The notes: generated by a model from the sequence alone, not told the origin. A DNA stretch of 64,000 bases from Jiangella aurantiaca (GCF_004349105.1 NZ_SMLB01000010.1:1-64000); one strand, 5' to 3'; shown: positions 17,083 to 25,860, counted from the stretch's first letter. Numbers and translations: made by a program.

Positions 17083-17978
17083 AGGTGCTCCCCGTCGTCC
17101 TCGTACACGTCGTCCTCGATGTCGGGCGTACGGCGGGCGCCCTGAGCGACCGCGCCCTCGTATGCCTGCCGGGACCCGCAGACGCTGGCCTTCGGGCAGG
17201 CGACCCGGCGGCCGGTATCGCGGTCGCGGATGTACACCGTCTCGGCCGGGACGTTGTAGGCGACGACGGTGCCCTCGACGCCGTCATCGGTGGTGACGTC
17301 GCAGCCGACGGTCGGCACGCTGCGCTTGAAGTCCTGGTAGAGCGGGTGCTCGTACTTCAGGCAGCACATCAGCCGCCCGCACGCCCCGGAGATCTTCAGC
17401 GGGTTGAGCGGGAGATCCTGGTCCTTCGCCATGCGCACGCTGACCGGCTCGAAGTCGGTGAGGAACGTCGAGCAGCAGGTGTCGCGGCCGCACGGCCCGA
17501 TGCCGCCCTGCACGCGGGCTTCGTCGCGGGCGCCGAGCTGGCGCAGGTCGATGCGAGCCCGCAGGGTACGGGCGAGGTCGCGCACCAGCTCGCGGAAGTC
17601 GACCCGGTGTGGCGCACTGAAGTAGATGGTGACCAGCTGGTCGACGTCGGGACGGGTGTCGACGTAGTCGACGCCGACGATCTTCATCGGGAGGTCGTGG
17701 TGGCGGATTAGCCGGCGCGCGGCCACCCGGATCTCGGCCCGGCGGCGGCGGTTGCGCTCCTCGCGCTGCAGGTGCTTCTCGGTGGCCGGCCCCTCGCATA
17801 CCGGCAGGCCACCGATGTCTTCGCTGACCCACTGCGGCGCCCAGACGCACTCGGCGACCTCGGGGCCGTCGTCTGTGGGGACGAGGACCTTGTCGCCGAC
17901 GCGTGGACTGTGCTCACCCGGGTCGAGGTAGTAGAGCCTCCCGTACCGGGTGAAGGCCACTGCCATCACCATGCCCAC
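17079..17978 (-). CDS. PSP1 domain protein, RicT/YaaT-like
   Basis: 299 residues. The PSP1 C-terminal domain is clear (GPCGRDTCCSTFL, SGACGRLMCCLKYEHPLY), with the conserved Cys set that in Bacillus RicT takes part in Fe-S clusters of the Ric complex acting on RNase Y. Here the cysteines at CGRDTCC and CGRLMCC are complete. The acidic C-terminal tail (IEDDVYEDDGEHL) is not part of the family core. Start could be the GTG/ATG cluster MGMVMAV. The gene sits near holB and tmk, as in many Gram-positive genomes where this gene follows DNA polymerase III delta-prime. Confidence 0.9.
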   Translation of the reverse strand: MGMVMAVAFTRYGRLYYLDPGEHSPRVGDKVLVPTDDGPEVAECVWAPQWVSEDIGGLPVCEGPATEKHLQREERNRRRRAEIRVAARRLIRHHDLPMKIVGVDYVDTRPDVDQLVTIYFSAPHRVDFRELVRDLARTLRARIDLRQLGARDEARVQGGIGPCGRDTCCSTFLTDFEPVSVRMAKDQDLPLNPLKISGACGRLMCCLKYEHPLYQDFKRSVPTVGCDVTTDDGVEGTVVAYNVPAETVYIRDRDTGRRVACPKASVCGSRQAYEGAVAQGARRTPDIEDDVYEDDGEHL

Positions 17979-18134
17979 GCGTCCACCCTAAGGTGTCGGG
18001 CCGCCGGGAACGGCATCGCCGCGACGCGGACGACGGTGTGAGGTCGCTGCGGGCCGACAGTGTGGACGATGGCGGGCGGTCCAATGGCGCCCTGGGCCGA
18101 CTGATCCGCCCGTCATCAGGTCTATGACGCGGGT

Positions 18135-18153
18135 GTCCGGAAGGCGTCCGGAC
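18135..18153 (-). terminator. Short hairpin after the nucleotidyltransferase gene
   Basis: GTCCGG-aaggcgt-CCGGAC begins 12 bases beyond the stop of the leftward gene at 18165. Six perfect GC-rich pairs and a 7-base loop; no T-run. Likely a weak terminator. Confidence 0.4.
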
Positions 18154-18164
18154 GGTGTACGGCG

Positions 18165-18947
18165 TCAGGCCGCGGCGAGCCGGCGCAGCGCCTCGGCCCG
18201 GACGCCGTCGACGGCGTGCGGCGCGGCCAGCGGCTCCAGCACGTCGCCGAGCGCCCGCGCCGCGGCGAGGACGGCGGCCGGCTCGGCGGCGGCCGGCAGC
18301 GTCGCGGCCAGCCCGGCCGGCTCGGGCAGGTCGGCGTTCTGCACGCTGACCGCGCCGAACACCGGGTAGTCGACGCCCAGCTCGGCCGCATGCAGCCGCC
18401 AGACGAACGTCCGCACCTCGTGCAGCGACTCCAGCGCCCGCCAGACCCGGCCGCGCGCGGCGTGCTTGGCGACGTCGGCCAGGCCCCACCAGCCGAGGAA
18501 CGCCCACTCGCGCCGCAGCTCGGCGGTGGCGTGCAGGGTGGAGGGCGCGAACGGCTCGGCCAGCCGGCCGGAGCGGTCGAACACCGGCCGCGACCCCGGC
18601 GCGAGTCCCGGCCGGCTGTCGGCCGTCATGACGACGAGGCTGAGCTGGCGGCCGTCGGCGTACTGCAGCACCAGATGATCGGCCGGCTTCTCCGGGCTGC
18701 CGAGATGCTGGATCAGCTCGTCGGCGACGACGGCGTACCCGCGCGCGGCGGCCAGCGTGGCGTCGCGGCGCTCGTCGTACGTGGCGCCGTCGAGCACGAC
18801 GCCCAGGCCGGCGTCGACGTCGGAGACGCGGTCACCGGCGCCGCGTCCCAGCGACCCGGCCAGTTCGATCCAGTCACACCACGGCGTGCGCTCGGCCCAC
18901 GCCGTCAGCGCGTCGACGATCTCCCAGGGATCTCCGGCGGCGTCCAT
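18165..18947 (-). CDS. Nucleotidyltransferase-fold protein
   Basis: 260 residues. Near the N-terminus IELAGSLGRGAGDRVSDVDAG contains the GS-x9-10-DxD signature of polymerase-beta-like nucleotidyltransferases (about 28-46), so two catalytic Asp are in place. The rest is helical, Ala-rich, with a Trp-rich region (REWAFLGWWGLADV) similar to aminoglycoside adenylyltransferase-like proteins. The substrate cannot be told from sequence; antibiotic modification or a housekeeping role are both possible. Separated from holB by 42 bases and in the same direction. Confidence 0.7.
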   Translation of the reverse strand: MDAAGDPWEIVDALTAWAERTPWCDWIELAGSLGRGAGDRVSDVDAGLGVVLDGATYDERRDATLAAARGYAVVADELIQHLGSPEKPADHLVLQYADGRQLSLVVMTADSRPGLAPGSRPVFDRSGRLAEPFAPSTLHATAELRREWAFLGWWGLADVAKHAARGRVWRALESLHEVRTFVWRLHAAELGVDYPVFGAVSVQNADLPEPAGLAATLPAAAEPAAVLAAARALGDVLEPLAAPHAVDGVRAEALRRLAAA

Positions 18948-18989
18948 CCGACGACCCTAGTTCCTTCTCGCTCGTGGGACTCGCCGCCA

Positions 18990-20147
18990 TCAGCCCTCGC
19001 GCAGGGCCAGCGCCATGGACTCGAGCTGGAGCAGCGGCAGGGCGTTGGCCTGCAACGCCTCGCGCGCGGCGACCACGGCCTCCATGCGGCGCAACGTGGC
19101 CGCGGGAGTGCCGGAGCGGGCCAGCCGATCGATGGACGGGCGCATCTCCTCGTTGACCAGCTCGGTGCCCACGCCCAGCTGCAGCATCATGACGTCGCGG
19201 TAGAGCGCCAGGACGTCGACCAGCGCGCGGTCGATGGAGTCGCGCTGCACGCGGGTGCGGCGCAGCTTCTGCTCGCGCTCCAGTTCCTTCACCGCGGCCT
19301 CGATGTTGCGCGGCTTGCGGCCGGTGGTGCCGGCGCCGAGCGCCTTGCGCAGCTCCTCGACCTCGCGTTCGTCGAGGGCGTCGCAGTGTTTCTCGGCGTC
19401 GGCCCTGGCCGCCTCGACGAGGTTGGCGGCGGCGTCGAGGCACTGGCGGATATCGGCGAGGTCGAACGGCAGCCGCAGCACCTCGGCGCGGCGGGCACGG
19501 ACCTCGGCGTCGGTGGCCAGCGCGCGGGCCCGGCCGACGTGGCCCTGCGACGCGCGGGCGGCGAACTCGCCCAGTTCCTGCTCGACGCCCTCGGTGGCGA
19601 CGAGGTGCTGGGCGACGTCGGCGTACGGCGGGGTGCGCAGGTTGACGACGCGGCAGCGCGACCGGATGGTGGGCACGATGTCCTCGGCCGTGGGCGCGCA
19701 CAGCATCCACACCGTCCGCTCCGGCGGCTCCTCGACCGACAGCAGCAGCGCGTCGGCGGCGTCCTCGCCGAGCCGGTCGGCGTCCTCGACGATGACGACC
19801 TGCCAGCGGCCGCGGGCCGGGCGCAGCGCCGCCCGCGGAACCAGCTCGCGGACCTGGCTGATGCGGATGTTCAAGCCCTGAGTGACCAGCGACGCGACGT
19901 CGGGATGGGTGCGGGCGCGCACGTCGGCGCACTGGGAGCACTGACCGCAGCCACGGTTGGGGCACTGCAGCGCGGCCGCGAACGCCCGGGCGACGACCGA
20001 CCGGCCGGACCCGGGCGGCCCGGTGAACAGCCAGGCATGCGTCATGGCGCCGCGCGGCCCGCCGTCGAGATATGCGGCGGCGTCGGCGACGGTGCGCTGC
20101 AGGGCGGGCACGACGGTCTGCCCGACGACGGGGTCCCAGACGCTCAT
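18990..20147 (-). CDS. holB: DNA polymerase III subunit delta-prime
   Basis: 385 residues. AAA+ clamp-loader fold: GPPGSGRS at 43-50 in the Walker A position, zinc-binding CPNRGCGQCSQC (about 62-73), VVIVEDADRL Walker B-like segment, and SRCRVVNL sensor region. The Walker lysine is Arg49, consistent with delta-prime being the non-hydrolysing arm of the clamp loader. A charged helical segment (REVEELRKALG to LEREQKLRRTRV) is longer than in proteobacteria and typical of actinobacteria. The start overlaps the tmk stop by four bases, the standard tmk-holB pair. Confidence 0.95.
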   Translation of the reverse strand: MSVWDPVVGQTVVPALQRTVADAAAYLDGGPRGAMTHAWLFTGPPGSGRSVVARAFAAALQCPNRGCGQCSQCADVRARTHPDVASLVTQGLNIRISQVRELVPRAALRPARGRWQVVIVEDADRLGEDAADALLLSVEEPPERTVWMLCAPTAEDIVPTIRSRCRVVNLRTPPYADVAQHLVATEGVEQELGEFAARASQGHVGRARALATDAEVRARRAEVLRLPFDLADIRQCLDAAANLVEAARADAEKHCDALDEREVEELRKALGAGTTGRKPRNIEAAVKELEREQKLRRTRVQRDSIDRALVDVLALYRDVMMLQLGVGTELVNEEMRPSIDRLARSGTPAATLRRMEAVVAAREALQANALPLLQLESMALALREG

Positions 20148-20770
20148 CCCTCGATCACCTTGTCCACGGCGACGGCGATGTCGGCGGCGATCTCCTCGGG
20201 CGTCCGGGCGGCGTCGACGACGAGATAGCGGTCGGGTGCGGCCGCGGCCAGCTCGAGGAACGCCTGCCGGACACGCTCGTGCAGGTGGTCGGGCTCGCGC
20301 TCGATGCGGTCGACGTAGCTCTGCCGGCGCACCCGCTCGGCCCGCGCCGCCTCGTCGAGGTCGAGTACGACCGTGAGGTGGGGCAGCAGGCCCTGCGTGG
20401 CGAACCGGGAGATGGCGGCGATCTGCTCGCGGCCCAGCCCGCGGCCCTCGCCCTGATACGTGACGGAGGAGTCGACGTAGCGGTCGACCAGCACCACGGC
20501 GCCGCGCTCGAGCGCCGGCCGGATGACGTGTGCGACGTGGTCGGCGCGGTCGGCGGCGAACAGCAGCGCCTCGGCGCGAGGGTCGAGCTCGCCGCCGTCG
20601 AGCACGATGGCGCGCACCTGCTGCCCGATGCGGGAGTCGCCCGGCTCGCGGGTGACGACGACGTCGCGGCCCCGGGCGCGCAGGCGTTCGGCCAGCAGCG
20701 CCTGCTGGGTGGTCTTGCCGACGCCGTCGCCGCCCTCGAAGGCGACGAACAGCCCTCGCGGTCCGGTCAC
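20144..20770 (-). CDS. tmk: Thymidylate kinase
   Basis: 208 residues, GTG start. P-loop FEGGDGVGKTTQ (11-22), the DR motif in VDRYVDSSVTYQGEGRGL and a lid region rich in Arg (RAERVRRQSYVDRIERE) identify dTMP kinase, which makes dTDP for DNA synthesis in the cytoplasm. Length is normal for the family. First gene of the tmk-holB leftward unit; the 143-base gap to the divergent dedA-like gene holds its promoter. Confidence 0.96.
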   Translation of the reverse strand: MTGPRGLFVAFEGGDGVGKTTQQALLAERLRARGRDVVVTREPGDSRIGQQVRAIVLDGGELDPRAEALLFAADRADHVAHVIRPALERGAVVLVDRYVDSSVTYQGEGRGLGREQIAAISRFATQGLLPHLTVVLDLDEAARAERVRRQSYVDRIEREPDHLHERVRQAFLELAAAAPDRYLVVDAARTPEEIAADIAVAVDKVIEG

Positions 20771-20802
20771 GCCGTCAGCCTAGTGAATGACACCGACAAC
20801 GT

Positions 20803-20870
20803 GGGCGTACGCCCTAAGACTGGGGTCTGCCCTACTACCGTCCCTGACTCCGTCCCTGAGAGATCCCTGA
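20803..20870. promoter_or_regulatory. Divergent tmk/dedA promoter region with palindrome and three TCCCTGA repeats
   Basis: A perfect 12-base palindrome GGGCGTACGCCC (20803-20814) is followed by three direct copies of TCCCTGA at 20841, 20853 and 20864, spaced 12 and 11 bases, about one DNA turn each. Repeats on one face of the helix are typical of response-regulator or activator sites. The last copy ends 43 bases before the GTG of the dedA-like gene. Confidence 0.5.
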
Positions 20871-20913
20871 GTTCGGCTCCACACCATTGCCCCGGCACCG
20901 GTAGGAACCGAGT

Positions 20914-21594
20914 GTGGAGTCCATGGACCTGCTGTCGTTCGTGGCCGTGCCCGCGCTCGCCTACCTCGTCATCGCGGCGTTCGTGGCCATCGACGCGGTC
21001 GTGCCGGCGTTTCCCGGCGAGGTGCTCGTGGTGTCGTCCGGCGCTCTGGCGGCGGCCGGGCATCTCAACGTCGGCTGGTCGATCGCCGCGGCGACGCTCG
21101 GCGCGGTGACGGGCGACCTCGCGGTCCATGGGATGAGCCGGCGGGCGCTGCCCGGCGCGCTCGAACGCACCCGGCTCGGCCGGCGACTGAAGGCGAAGAT
21201 CGCCCGCGCCCACGAACGCATGGGGTCCACCAGCGCGGCGGCCATCATCGCCGCACGGTTCGTCCCGCTCGGCCGGACGACGATCGCTGCGGCGGCGGGT
21301 GTGGCGGGCATCCCGCCGCGCCGGTTCGCGGTGTTCGCGTTCGCCGGCGGGCTGCTGTGGGCGAGCTGGACGGTCGGGCTCGGCTACGTCACGGGTACGG
21401 TCACCGACGCGCCGCTGTGGCTGCAGGTGGCGATCGGCGCGGCCGTCGGCGTCCTGGTGGGCGTCTGGGCCGGCGCCGCGCACACCGTCATCCGGACCCG
21501 GCGCCGGATGACCGACCGCGCCCGCGCCGCCGAAGCCGCGGCCACCGATTGCGACGAGCCGTCGCCGTCACGAACCCCCGAACTGGTCGCCTGA
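20914..21594 (+). CDS. DedA/SNARE-associated (VTT domain) membrane protein
   Basis: 226 residues with about four to five hydrophobic helices. The VTT-type features are visible: a re-entrant PAFPGEVLVVSSGALAAAG near 31-49, GAVTGDLAVHGMSR, and RFVPLGRTTIAAAAGVAG near 115-132. DedA proteins move undecaprenyl phosphate or phospholipids across the membrane and affect envelope stability. GTG 20914 has AGGAA at a good distance; ATG 20923 is the alternative. The C-terminus is a charged cytoplasmic tail. Expression may depend on the repeated TCCCTGA sites upstream. Confidence 0.85.
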   Translation: MESMDLLSFVAVPALAYLVIAAFVAIDAVVPAFPGEVLVVSSGALAAAGHLNVGWSIAAATLGAVTGDLAVHGMSRRALPGALERTRLGRRLKAKIARAHERMGSTSAAAIIAARFVPLGRTTIAAAAGVAGIPPRRFAVFAFAGGLLWASWTVGLGYVTGTVTDAPLWLQVAIGAAVGVLVGVWAGAAHTVIRTRRRMTDRARAAEAAATDCDEPSPSRTPELVA

Positions 21595-21596
21595 GC

Positions 21597-22823
21597 TCAC
21601 TCGGCCGTGTGCCGCGGGAGGCGGTCGCGCATCACCCCGGGCTGCGGCCGTTCCCGCTGCGATGCCCCCGACCAGTCCTCCGGCGAGTCGACCCAGCCGG
21701 CGAAGAGCACCAGGCCGCTGTCGCGGTGCACGGCGAGGAAGCCGAACGGACGGTCGTAGCTGACGGCGACCGCGCGGGCGCGGTACACCGGCATCGACAC
21801 CGCCCGCAGCCCGATGGCGGTGACGGCGGCCGCCTCGAAGCCGGTCGCGCTGAAGATCGCGACGGCGGCCTGCCGCGCCTGGTCGACGCGCAACGGCACC
21901 GGGCCGATGGCCGGGAAGTGGTCGCGATCACCCGTGCTGACCGCGCGCAGCCCGAACACGTCGGCCTGGCGGAGCAGGTCGTGCAGGGACCGGACGGTGA
22001 ACCGGGCGGTCTTGAGCACCAGGCCGGGGCGCTGCGCGGACACCGTCGACACCCCAGGCCAGCGCGCGACGTCGCCACACTCCAGCAGCGCCGCCCCACC
22101 GGTCACCGCAGCGTCGTCGGCCACCAGCGGGACCGCCGCCGCGAGCACGTCGCCGGAGGCCCGGTCCTCCTCGCCGAGCACGAGGTGCACGTCGAGACCG
22201 TTGTCGCCGGCCACGCGGGTCAGCGTCAGCGGGCCGGTGGCGGAGTCGGCGACGCGCAGGTCGTCGGCGTCGGGCGTGGTGCGCTCGAGCCCGGCCAGCC
22301 GTCGTCCGGCCCAGGCGCCGCCGGAGACCGGCCACGGCTCGTCGGAGAACCTGCGCTGCCAGGTCGTGTGCAGGGCGAGCGCCGTCGCGAGGGTCAGCAT
22401 CAGCTCCGGACCGGCATTGACGGGGAACCGCTCGATCAGCCCGTGGGTGCGCTCGCGCGCCCACTCGTCGAGGACCGGCTGGTCGACGGCGGCGTCGCCG
22501 GTGAGCTCGCCGAACGTGCCGGACGGCAGGGTGTCGCGCCACTCCGGGCGGACCTGCGCCGCCTGCTGCGCCCACAGCCCGAGGGCGGCGTCGACGCCGT
22601 CGAGGTCGGCCAGCGCCTTCAGCACGTCACGCGCGGCGTCCATGGACTCGTCGGCGGACAGCCCGACGGCGGCGGCCAGTTCGTCGCGCCCGGGCTCGTC
22701 GGCGGACGACGCCAGCACGGCCAGCAGCGGCCACAGGCCGGCGCCGGACAGGACGCCGGCGCCCTGCGTGCGCCGCAGCCACGCGGCGGTGAGCTGGTTG
22801 ACCTCGGTGGCATGCAGGCTCAT
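21597..22823 (-). CDS. Serpin family protein
   Basis: 408 residues from ATG 22823, close to a full serpin. Key pieces are readable: the N-terminal helix region (VNQLTAAWLRR), the reactive-centre hinge GFEAAAVTAIGLRAVS and the C-terminal PFGFLAVHRDSGLVLFAGWV block, which matches the serpin signature. The small-residue hinge (EAAAVT) is the type required for loop insertion, so an inhibitory serpin is plausible. No signal peptide is seen, so it would act in the cytoplasm on serine or cysteine proteases. Convergent with the dedA-like gene (stop codons 2 bases apart). Confidence 0.85.
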   Translation of the reverse strand: MSLHATEVNQLTAAWLRRTQGAGVLSGAGLWPLLAVLASSADEPGRDELAAAVGLSADESMDAARDVLKALADLDGVDAALGLWAQQAAQVRPEWRDTLPSGTFGELTGDAAVDQPVLDEWARERTHGLIERFPVNAGPELMLTLATALALHTTWQRRFSDEPWPVSGGAWAGRRLAGLERTTPDADDLRVADSATGPLTLTRVAGDNGLDVHLVLGEEDRASGDVLAAAVPLVADDAAVTGGAALLECGDVARWPGVSTVSAQRPGLVLKTARFTVRSLHDLLRQADVFGLRAVSTGDRDHFPAIGPVPLRVDQARQAAVAIFSATGFEAAAVTAIGLRAVSMPVYRARAVAVSYDRPFGFLAVHRDSGLVLFAGWVDSPEDWSGASQRERPQPGVMRDRLPRHTAE

Positions 22824-22848
22824 GGCACCGAGCCTAGGCGCTCGGCCG

Positions 22849-23084
22849 TCACCACACGACGAGCCAGGCGACACCGCCGGTGATGAGTACGGAGCCGAGC
22901 ACCGTCACACCGGTCACCGCCTCTCGGATGCGCAACACGGTCAGCGCGCCGCCGACCACGACATTCGTCACCGACGAGACGAGGGAACCCGAGCCCCTGC
23001 TCCAAGCGGCGACTGACCGCGCGCACGACGAACGCGTTGGCACACGAACAGCAGGAGCGCGACGAGCGCCTGGGCCTCACCCAT
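22849..23084 (-). pseudogene. Broken EamA/DMT-like transporter fragment
   Basis: Reading leftward from ATG 23084, the pieces MGEAQALVALLLFV, then CANAFVVRAVSRRLEQG, then SLVSSVTNVVVGGALTVL and TGVTVLGSVLITGGVAWLVVW lie in different frames. Joined, they make a two- to three-helix membrane protein like the C-terminal half of EamA/DMT exporters. At least two frameshifts (near 23033 and 22984) break it. It lies between the serpin gene and a region of decayed genes. Confidence 0.65.
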
Positions 23085-23115
23085 CCGAGCCATCGAGCAC
23101 GACGAGGGTGACATC

Positions 23116-23265
23116 GTGGAACTGACCAAGCAGAAGATGAGTGCGGAGTTCGAGGACGAGCCGCACTCTGTCCTGACGATCAGGGACGGCGACCTCGACC
23201 CCGCCACCGACGGGGAGCTGATCGGCCCCTCGAGCCTGACAGCGTACGTCCGGCCGGAGCGCTGA
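23116..23265 (+). CDS. Possible small protein of unknown function
   Basis: GTG-started frame of 49 residues (VELTKQKMSAEFEDEP...). The composition is ordinary for a protein (mixed acidic and hydrophobic, with SVLTIRDGD), unlike most random frames at this GC content. No good ribosome site and no recognised family; the frame also stays open upstream without an ATG. It may be a real small gene or the last piece of a lost one. Confidence 0.3.
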   Translation: MELTKQKMSAEFEDEPHSVLTIRDGDLDPATDGELIGPSSLTAYVRPER

Positions 23266-23281
23266 GCCCCTGCGGCGACGA

Positions 23282-24013
23282 TCAGCGGGCGCCGGCCGCC
23301 GCGGGGTCGTTCTCGGAGACCAGCTTCTGCAGCTCCTCGGACACATGCGACAGGTGGTCGCGCAGCCACGTCTTGCCGCCCTCGAGGTCGCCCTTCTCCA
23401 GGTGCGACAGCAGCCCGAGGTGGCCGCCGTGCTCCTCGGTGACCCGCAGCAGCAGGAGGTACCGGCCGACGGAGCCGCGCAGGTGCTTGGCCTCGGCGAG
23501 CGCGCGCGGCCGCTCGGCCAGCGCGTAGAGCTTCTCGTAGAAGCCCTTGCGGATCTCGAGGCCGTCGGCGAGGTCGTCGGCGGCCTCCATGGCCTCGGCG
23601 GACTTGCGCAGGTCGCGCAGAATCTCCTCGGTGAGGTGGGGCATCGCTCGCTCGAGCAGGTACGTCTCGAGCAGGATGCGCAGCTCGTAGATCTCCGCGA
23701 TCTCGTCGGGCTGCAGGACGGAGACGGTGACGCCGCGATGCGCGTGGATGCGGACCAGGCCCTCACCCTCCAATTGGCGCAGGCTGGCCCGGACCGGCAT
23801 GCGGCTGACACCGAGCGTCGCGGCGATGTTGTCGAGGTTCAGCCGCTGCCCAGGAGGGAAGTGTCCCTGCAGGATCGCCTCACGGATGAACGTCTGCGTC
23901 ATGTCTTCGACGGTCTGGAAGGTGCCCCGCACGGACTGGGCGAGCTGGTCGAGAACCTCCTTCCCCGCCGCCGAATGACTGTTGTCCGCTGCGGCGCACT
24001 TCGCCTTCGCCAT
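23282..24013 (-). CDS. GntR/FadR family transcriptional regulator
   Basis: 243 residues from ATG 24013 (GGGGAA upstream). N-terminal winged helix (FIREAILQGHFPPGQRLNLDNIAATLGVSRMPVRASLRQLEGEGLV, about 41-85) and a C-terminal all-helical FCD effector domain (EIYELRILLETYLLERAMPHL onward). Metal- or acid-binding residues of FCD domains (Asp/His) are not obvious in the usual places. It lies directly beside the remnants of a molybdenum-hydroxylase catabolic cluster, which it may once have controlled (inference). Confidence 0.88.
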   Translation of the reverse strand: MAKAKCAAADNSHSAAGKEVLDQLAQSVRGTFQTVEDMTQTFIREAILQGHFPPGQRLNLDNIAATLGVSRMPVRASLRQLEGEGLVRIHAHRGVTVSVLQPDEIAEIYELRILLETYLLERAMPHLTEEILRDLRKSAEAMEAADDLADGLEIRKGFYEKLYALAERPRALAEAKHLRGSVGRYLLLLRVTEEHGGHLGLLSHLEKGDLEGGKTWLRDHLSHVSEELQKLVSENDPAAAGAR

Positions 24014-24054
24014 GATCGTTCCCCTGCCTCCGATATTTCTGGAAGATACATTAG

Positions 24055-24833
24055 TCAATCGCTGCTCATCAGGCGCCACACGCGCTCAGGAGTGAGTGGG
24101 AGACGGTCGGGCCACCGGCCGACGGCGCGCGCCACGGCCGCCGCGACCGCCCCGCCGATCGGGGTGAGCGTGCCCTCCCCAGCTCCTTTGGCGCCATACG
24201 GTCCCACACCGTCCCTGCGCTCGGCAATCACGAGGTCGATCTTGCGTGGCAGGTCGGACACGCGCGGTACGCGGTAGTCGACGACGTTCGCGTTGGCCAG
24301 CTGCGCGCCGTCGTAGACCAGCTCCTCGCGCAGCGCGCTGCCCAGGCCCTGCGTGGCCGCGCCGAGGTCCTGTCCCTCGACGGCGCGCGGGTTGATGGCG
24401 AAGCCGACGTCGGCGACGGTGACCAGCTGGTCGACGGCGACGACACCGGTCTCGGGGTCGATCTCCACCGGGACGCCGACCATGCCGACCACCCAGAACG
24501 GCGGCATCTTCTGGGTCGCACCGTCGCGGCGGAGCAGCCCGAGGCCGGTGACCTCGCCCGACGACCACCATCTCCAGATCGGCCGGGATGTCGGCGTCGA
24601 TGCCGCGCTTGCCGGGCAGGATCTCCTCGCCCTTGCGCACGAGGTTGCGTCGGCGGATGTCCGCACCGTCGAGGCCCACCCGCTCGGCCGCCTGGTCGAG
24701 GTTGGTCTCACATACGCGGCACGCAGCCCGTGGCCCAGCGGGATCGGACGTCGACGAGCAGCTCGTCGGGTTCCTTCTCCGCGTACTACGGGCCCTGACG
24801 GCTCACCCGGGCGTTGCCGATGTGCTTCTCCAT
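24055..24833 (-). pseudogene. Remnant of xanthine/aldehyde/CO dehydrogenase large (Mo) subunit
   Basis: The C-terminal third is readable (GEVTGLGLLRR, ADVGFAINPRAVEGQDLGAA, RDGVGPYGAKGAGEGTLTP, the end of the molybdopterin-binding subunit). Upstream pieces GLDGADIRRRNLVRKGEEIL and PIPLGHGLRAAYV are in other frames, and most of the expected 700-800 residues is missing. At least three frameshifts plus a large internal deletion make it non-functional. The FAD-subunit stub follows immediately upstream. Confidence 0.8.
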
Positions 24834-24988
24834 GCGGGCGTCGACCAGTGCGTCGGGCCGGTGCAGGCCGACCCGCATCGCAAGCAGAGCTCGGTGCCGC
24901 CGCAATACGGCACCACGTCCTCGGACAGCTCGCGCAGCGCCTCGTCGAGCGTGGTGGGTCGCAGCAGCGCGAACGACGGCAGCGTCAT
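24834..24988 (-). pseudogene. Remnant of FAD-binding subunit of a molybdenum hydroxylase (CoxM/XdhB type)
   Basis: Starts properly: ATG 24988 overlaps the coxG stop (ATGA), and MTLPSFALLRPTTLDEAL to VVPYCGGTEL is the N-terminus of CoxM/XdhB-type FAD subunits. After GGTEL the frame shifts (LLAMRVGLHRPDALVD continues in the next frame), and then the sequence jumps into large-subunit pieces. The small Fe-S subunit is absent. A deletion has fused the two stubs. Confidence 0.78.
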
Positions 24989-25446
24989 GCGGCGCCCAGC
25001 ACCTTCCCGGCGTTGGAGAAGAACTCGGCGATGATCTTCTCCGCCTTCCTGTTGATGGTGCCGCCGCCCATGGCCGCGACCTTGCCGCTCACCTCGTACA
25101 CGCCGGCGACACGCACCGTCGTCCAGCCGTCATCCGTCGGCTCGAGGTCGAGCGTCGCGTCGACGACGAGCCGGGAGCCGACCTGACGGTCCTCGCCCTC
25201 GGCGTGCACCGTCACGTGCTCCTCGATGCGCACGTCGCTCAGCGTGATGGCGAGGTCGGCGCGCAGCTTGAACGGGCCGAGCCGGTCCAGCAGCACCGCC
25301 GTGTACCGCTCCAGGTGCGCCAGTTCCTCGGCCTGTTCGAGCACGCTGATCCACGACACCAGCACCGGCACGTCGGTCAGCGTGGCCCACGCCCGCGCTG
25401 GCGGCGCGGACACCGTCAGTTCGCAGCCGAACTCGTTTCGAGGCAT
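24985..25446 (-). CDS. CoxG-like SRPBCC protein
   Basis: 153 residues, intact. It has the CoxG/SRPBCC helix-grip layout (FGCELTVSAPPARAWATLTDV at the start; GKVAAMGGGTINRKAEKIIAEFFSNAGKVL at the end). CoxG proteins help assemble or recruit CO dehydrogenase-type enzymes to the membrane. Here the partner enzyme genes downstream are broken, so it may be an orphan. Its stop overlaps the FAD-subunit stub start, preserving the original operon junction. Confidence 0.8.
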   Translation of the reverse strand: MPRNEFGCELTVSAPPARAWATLTDVPVLVSWISVLEQAEELAHLERYTAVLLDRLGPFKLRADLAITLSDVRIEEHVTVHAEGEDRQVGSRLVVDATLDLEPTDDGWTTVRVAGVYEVSGKVAAMGGGTINRKAEKIIAEFFSNAGKVLGAA

Positions 25447-25463
25447 GCGGGTCGCCTTTCGTT

Positions 25464-25860
25464 TCAGCCCTTCAGCTTGGGCAGGACCTCGGTGCCGAGC
25501 AGCTCGATCTGGTCGAACCACTTGTCGAACTTGAAGCGGAAGTCGAAGACCAGGTGCTCGACGCCGGCTGCCTCGAACTTACGGCACTCCTCGACGGCGC
25601 CGTCGACGTCGCCGGCGATCAGCTGACCTTCCAGGTCCTCGACCGTCTCGAAGCTGCCCGACGGCGGCTTGACCGCCCACTTCGACTTGTTCGCCCAGGC
25701 CAGCAGGCCGGGGACGTTGACGTGCCGAACCCCCCGGTAGTCGAAGATCAGCACGCCGAACCTGATCGGACAAGACGCGCCAGGTGGCGATGGCGTCGAG
25801 GATCGGCTCCGGCTCGTCGCCGACCGCCTTGCGGTAGTTGTCGACCGAGAGCACCACAGC
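25464..25860 (-). pseudogene. C-terminal remnant, probably luciferase-like monooxygenase
   Basis: From about 25754 down to the stop at 25464 a 96-residue frame (VNVPGLLAWANKSKWAVK, AGVEHLVFDFRF, DQIELLGTEVLPKLKG) looks like the end of a luciferase-like flavin monooxygenase. Upstream coding-like sequence (VSVDNYRKAVGDEPEPILDA) continues in another frame, so there is a frameshift near 25765 and the N-terminal part is missing. It was probably part of the same catabolic cluster as the Mo-hydroxylase. The family call is moderate. Confidence 0.5.
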
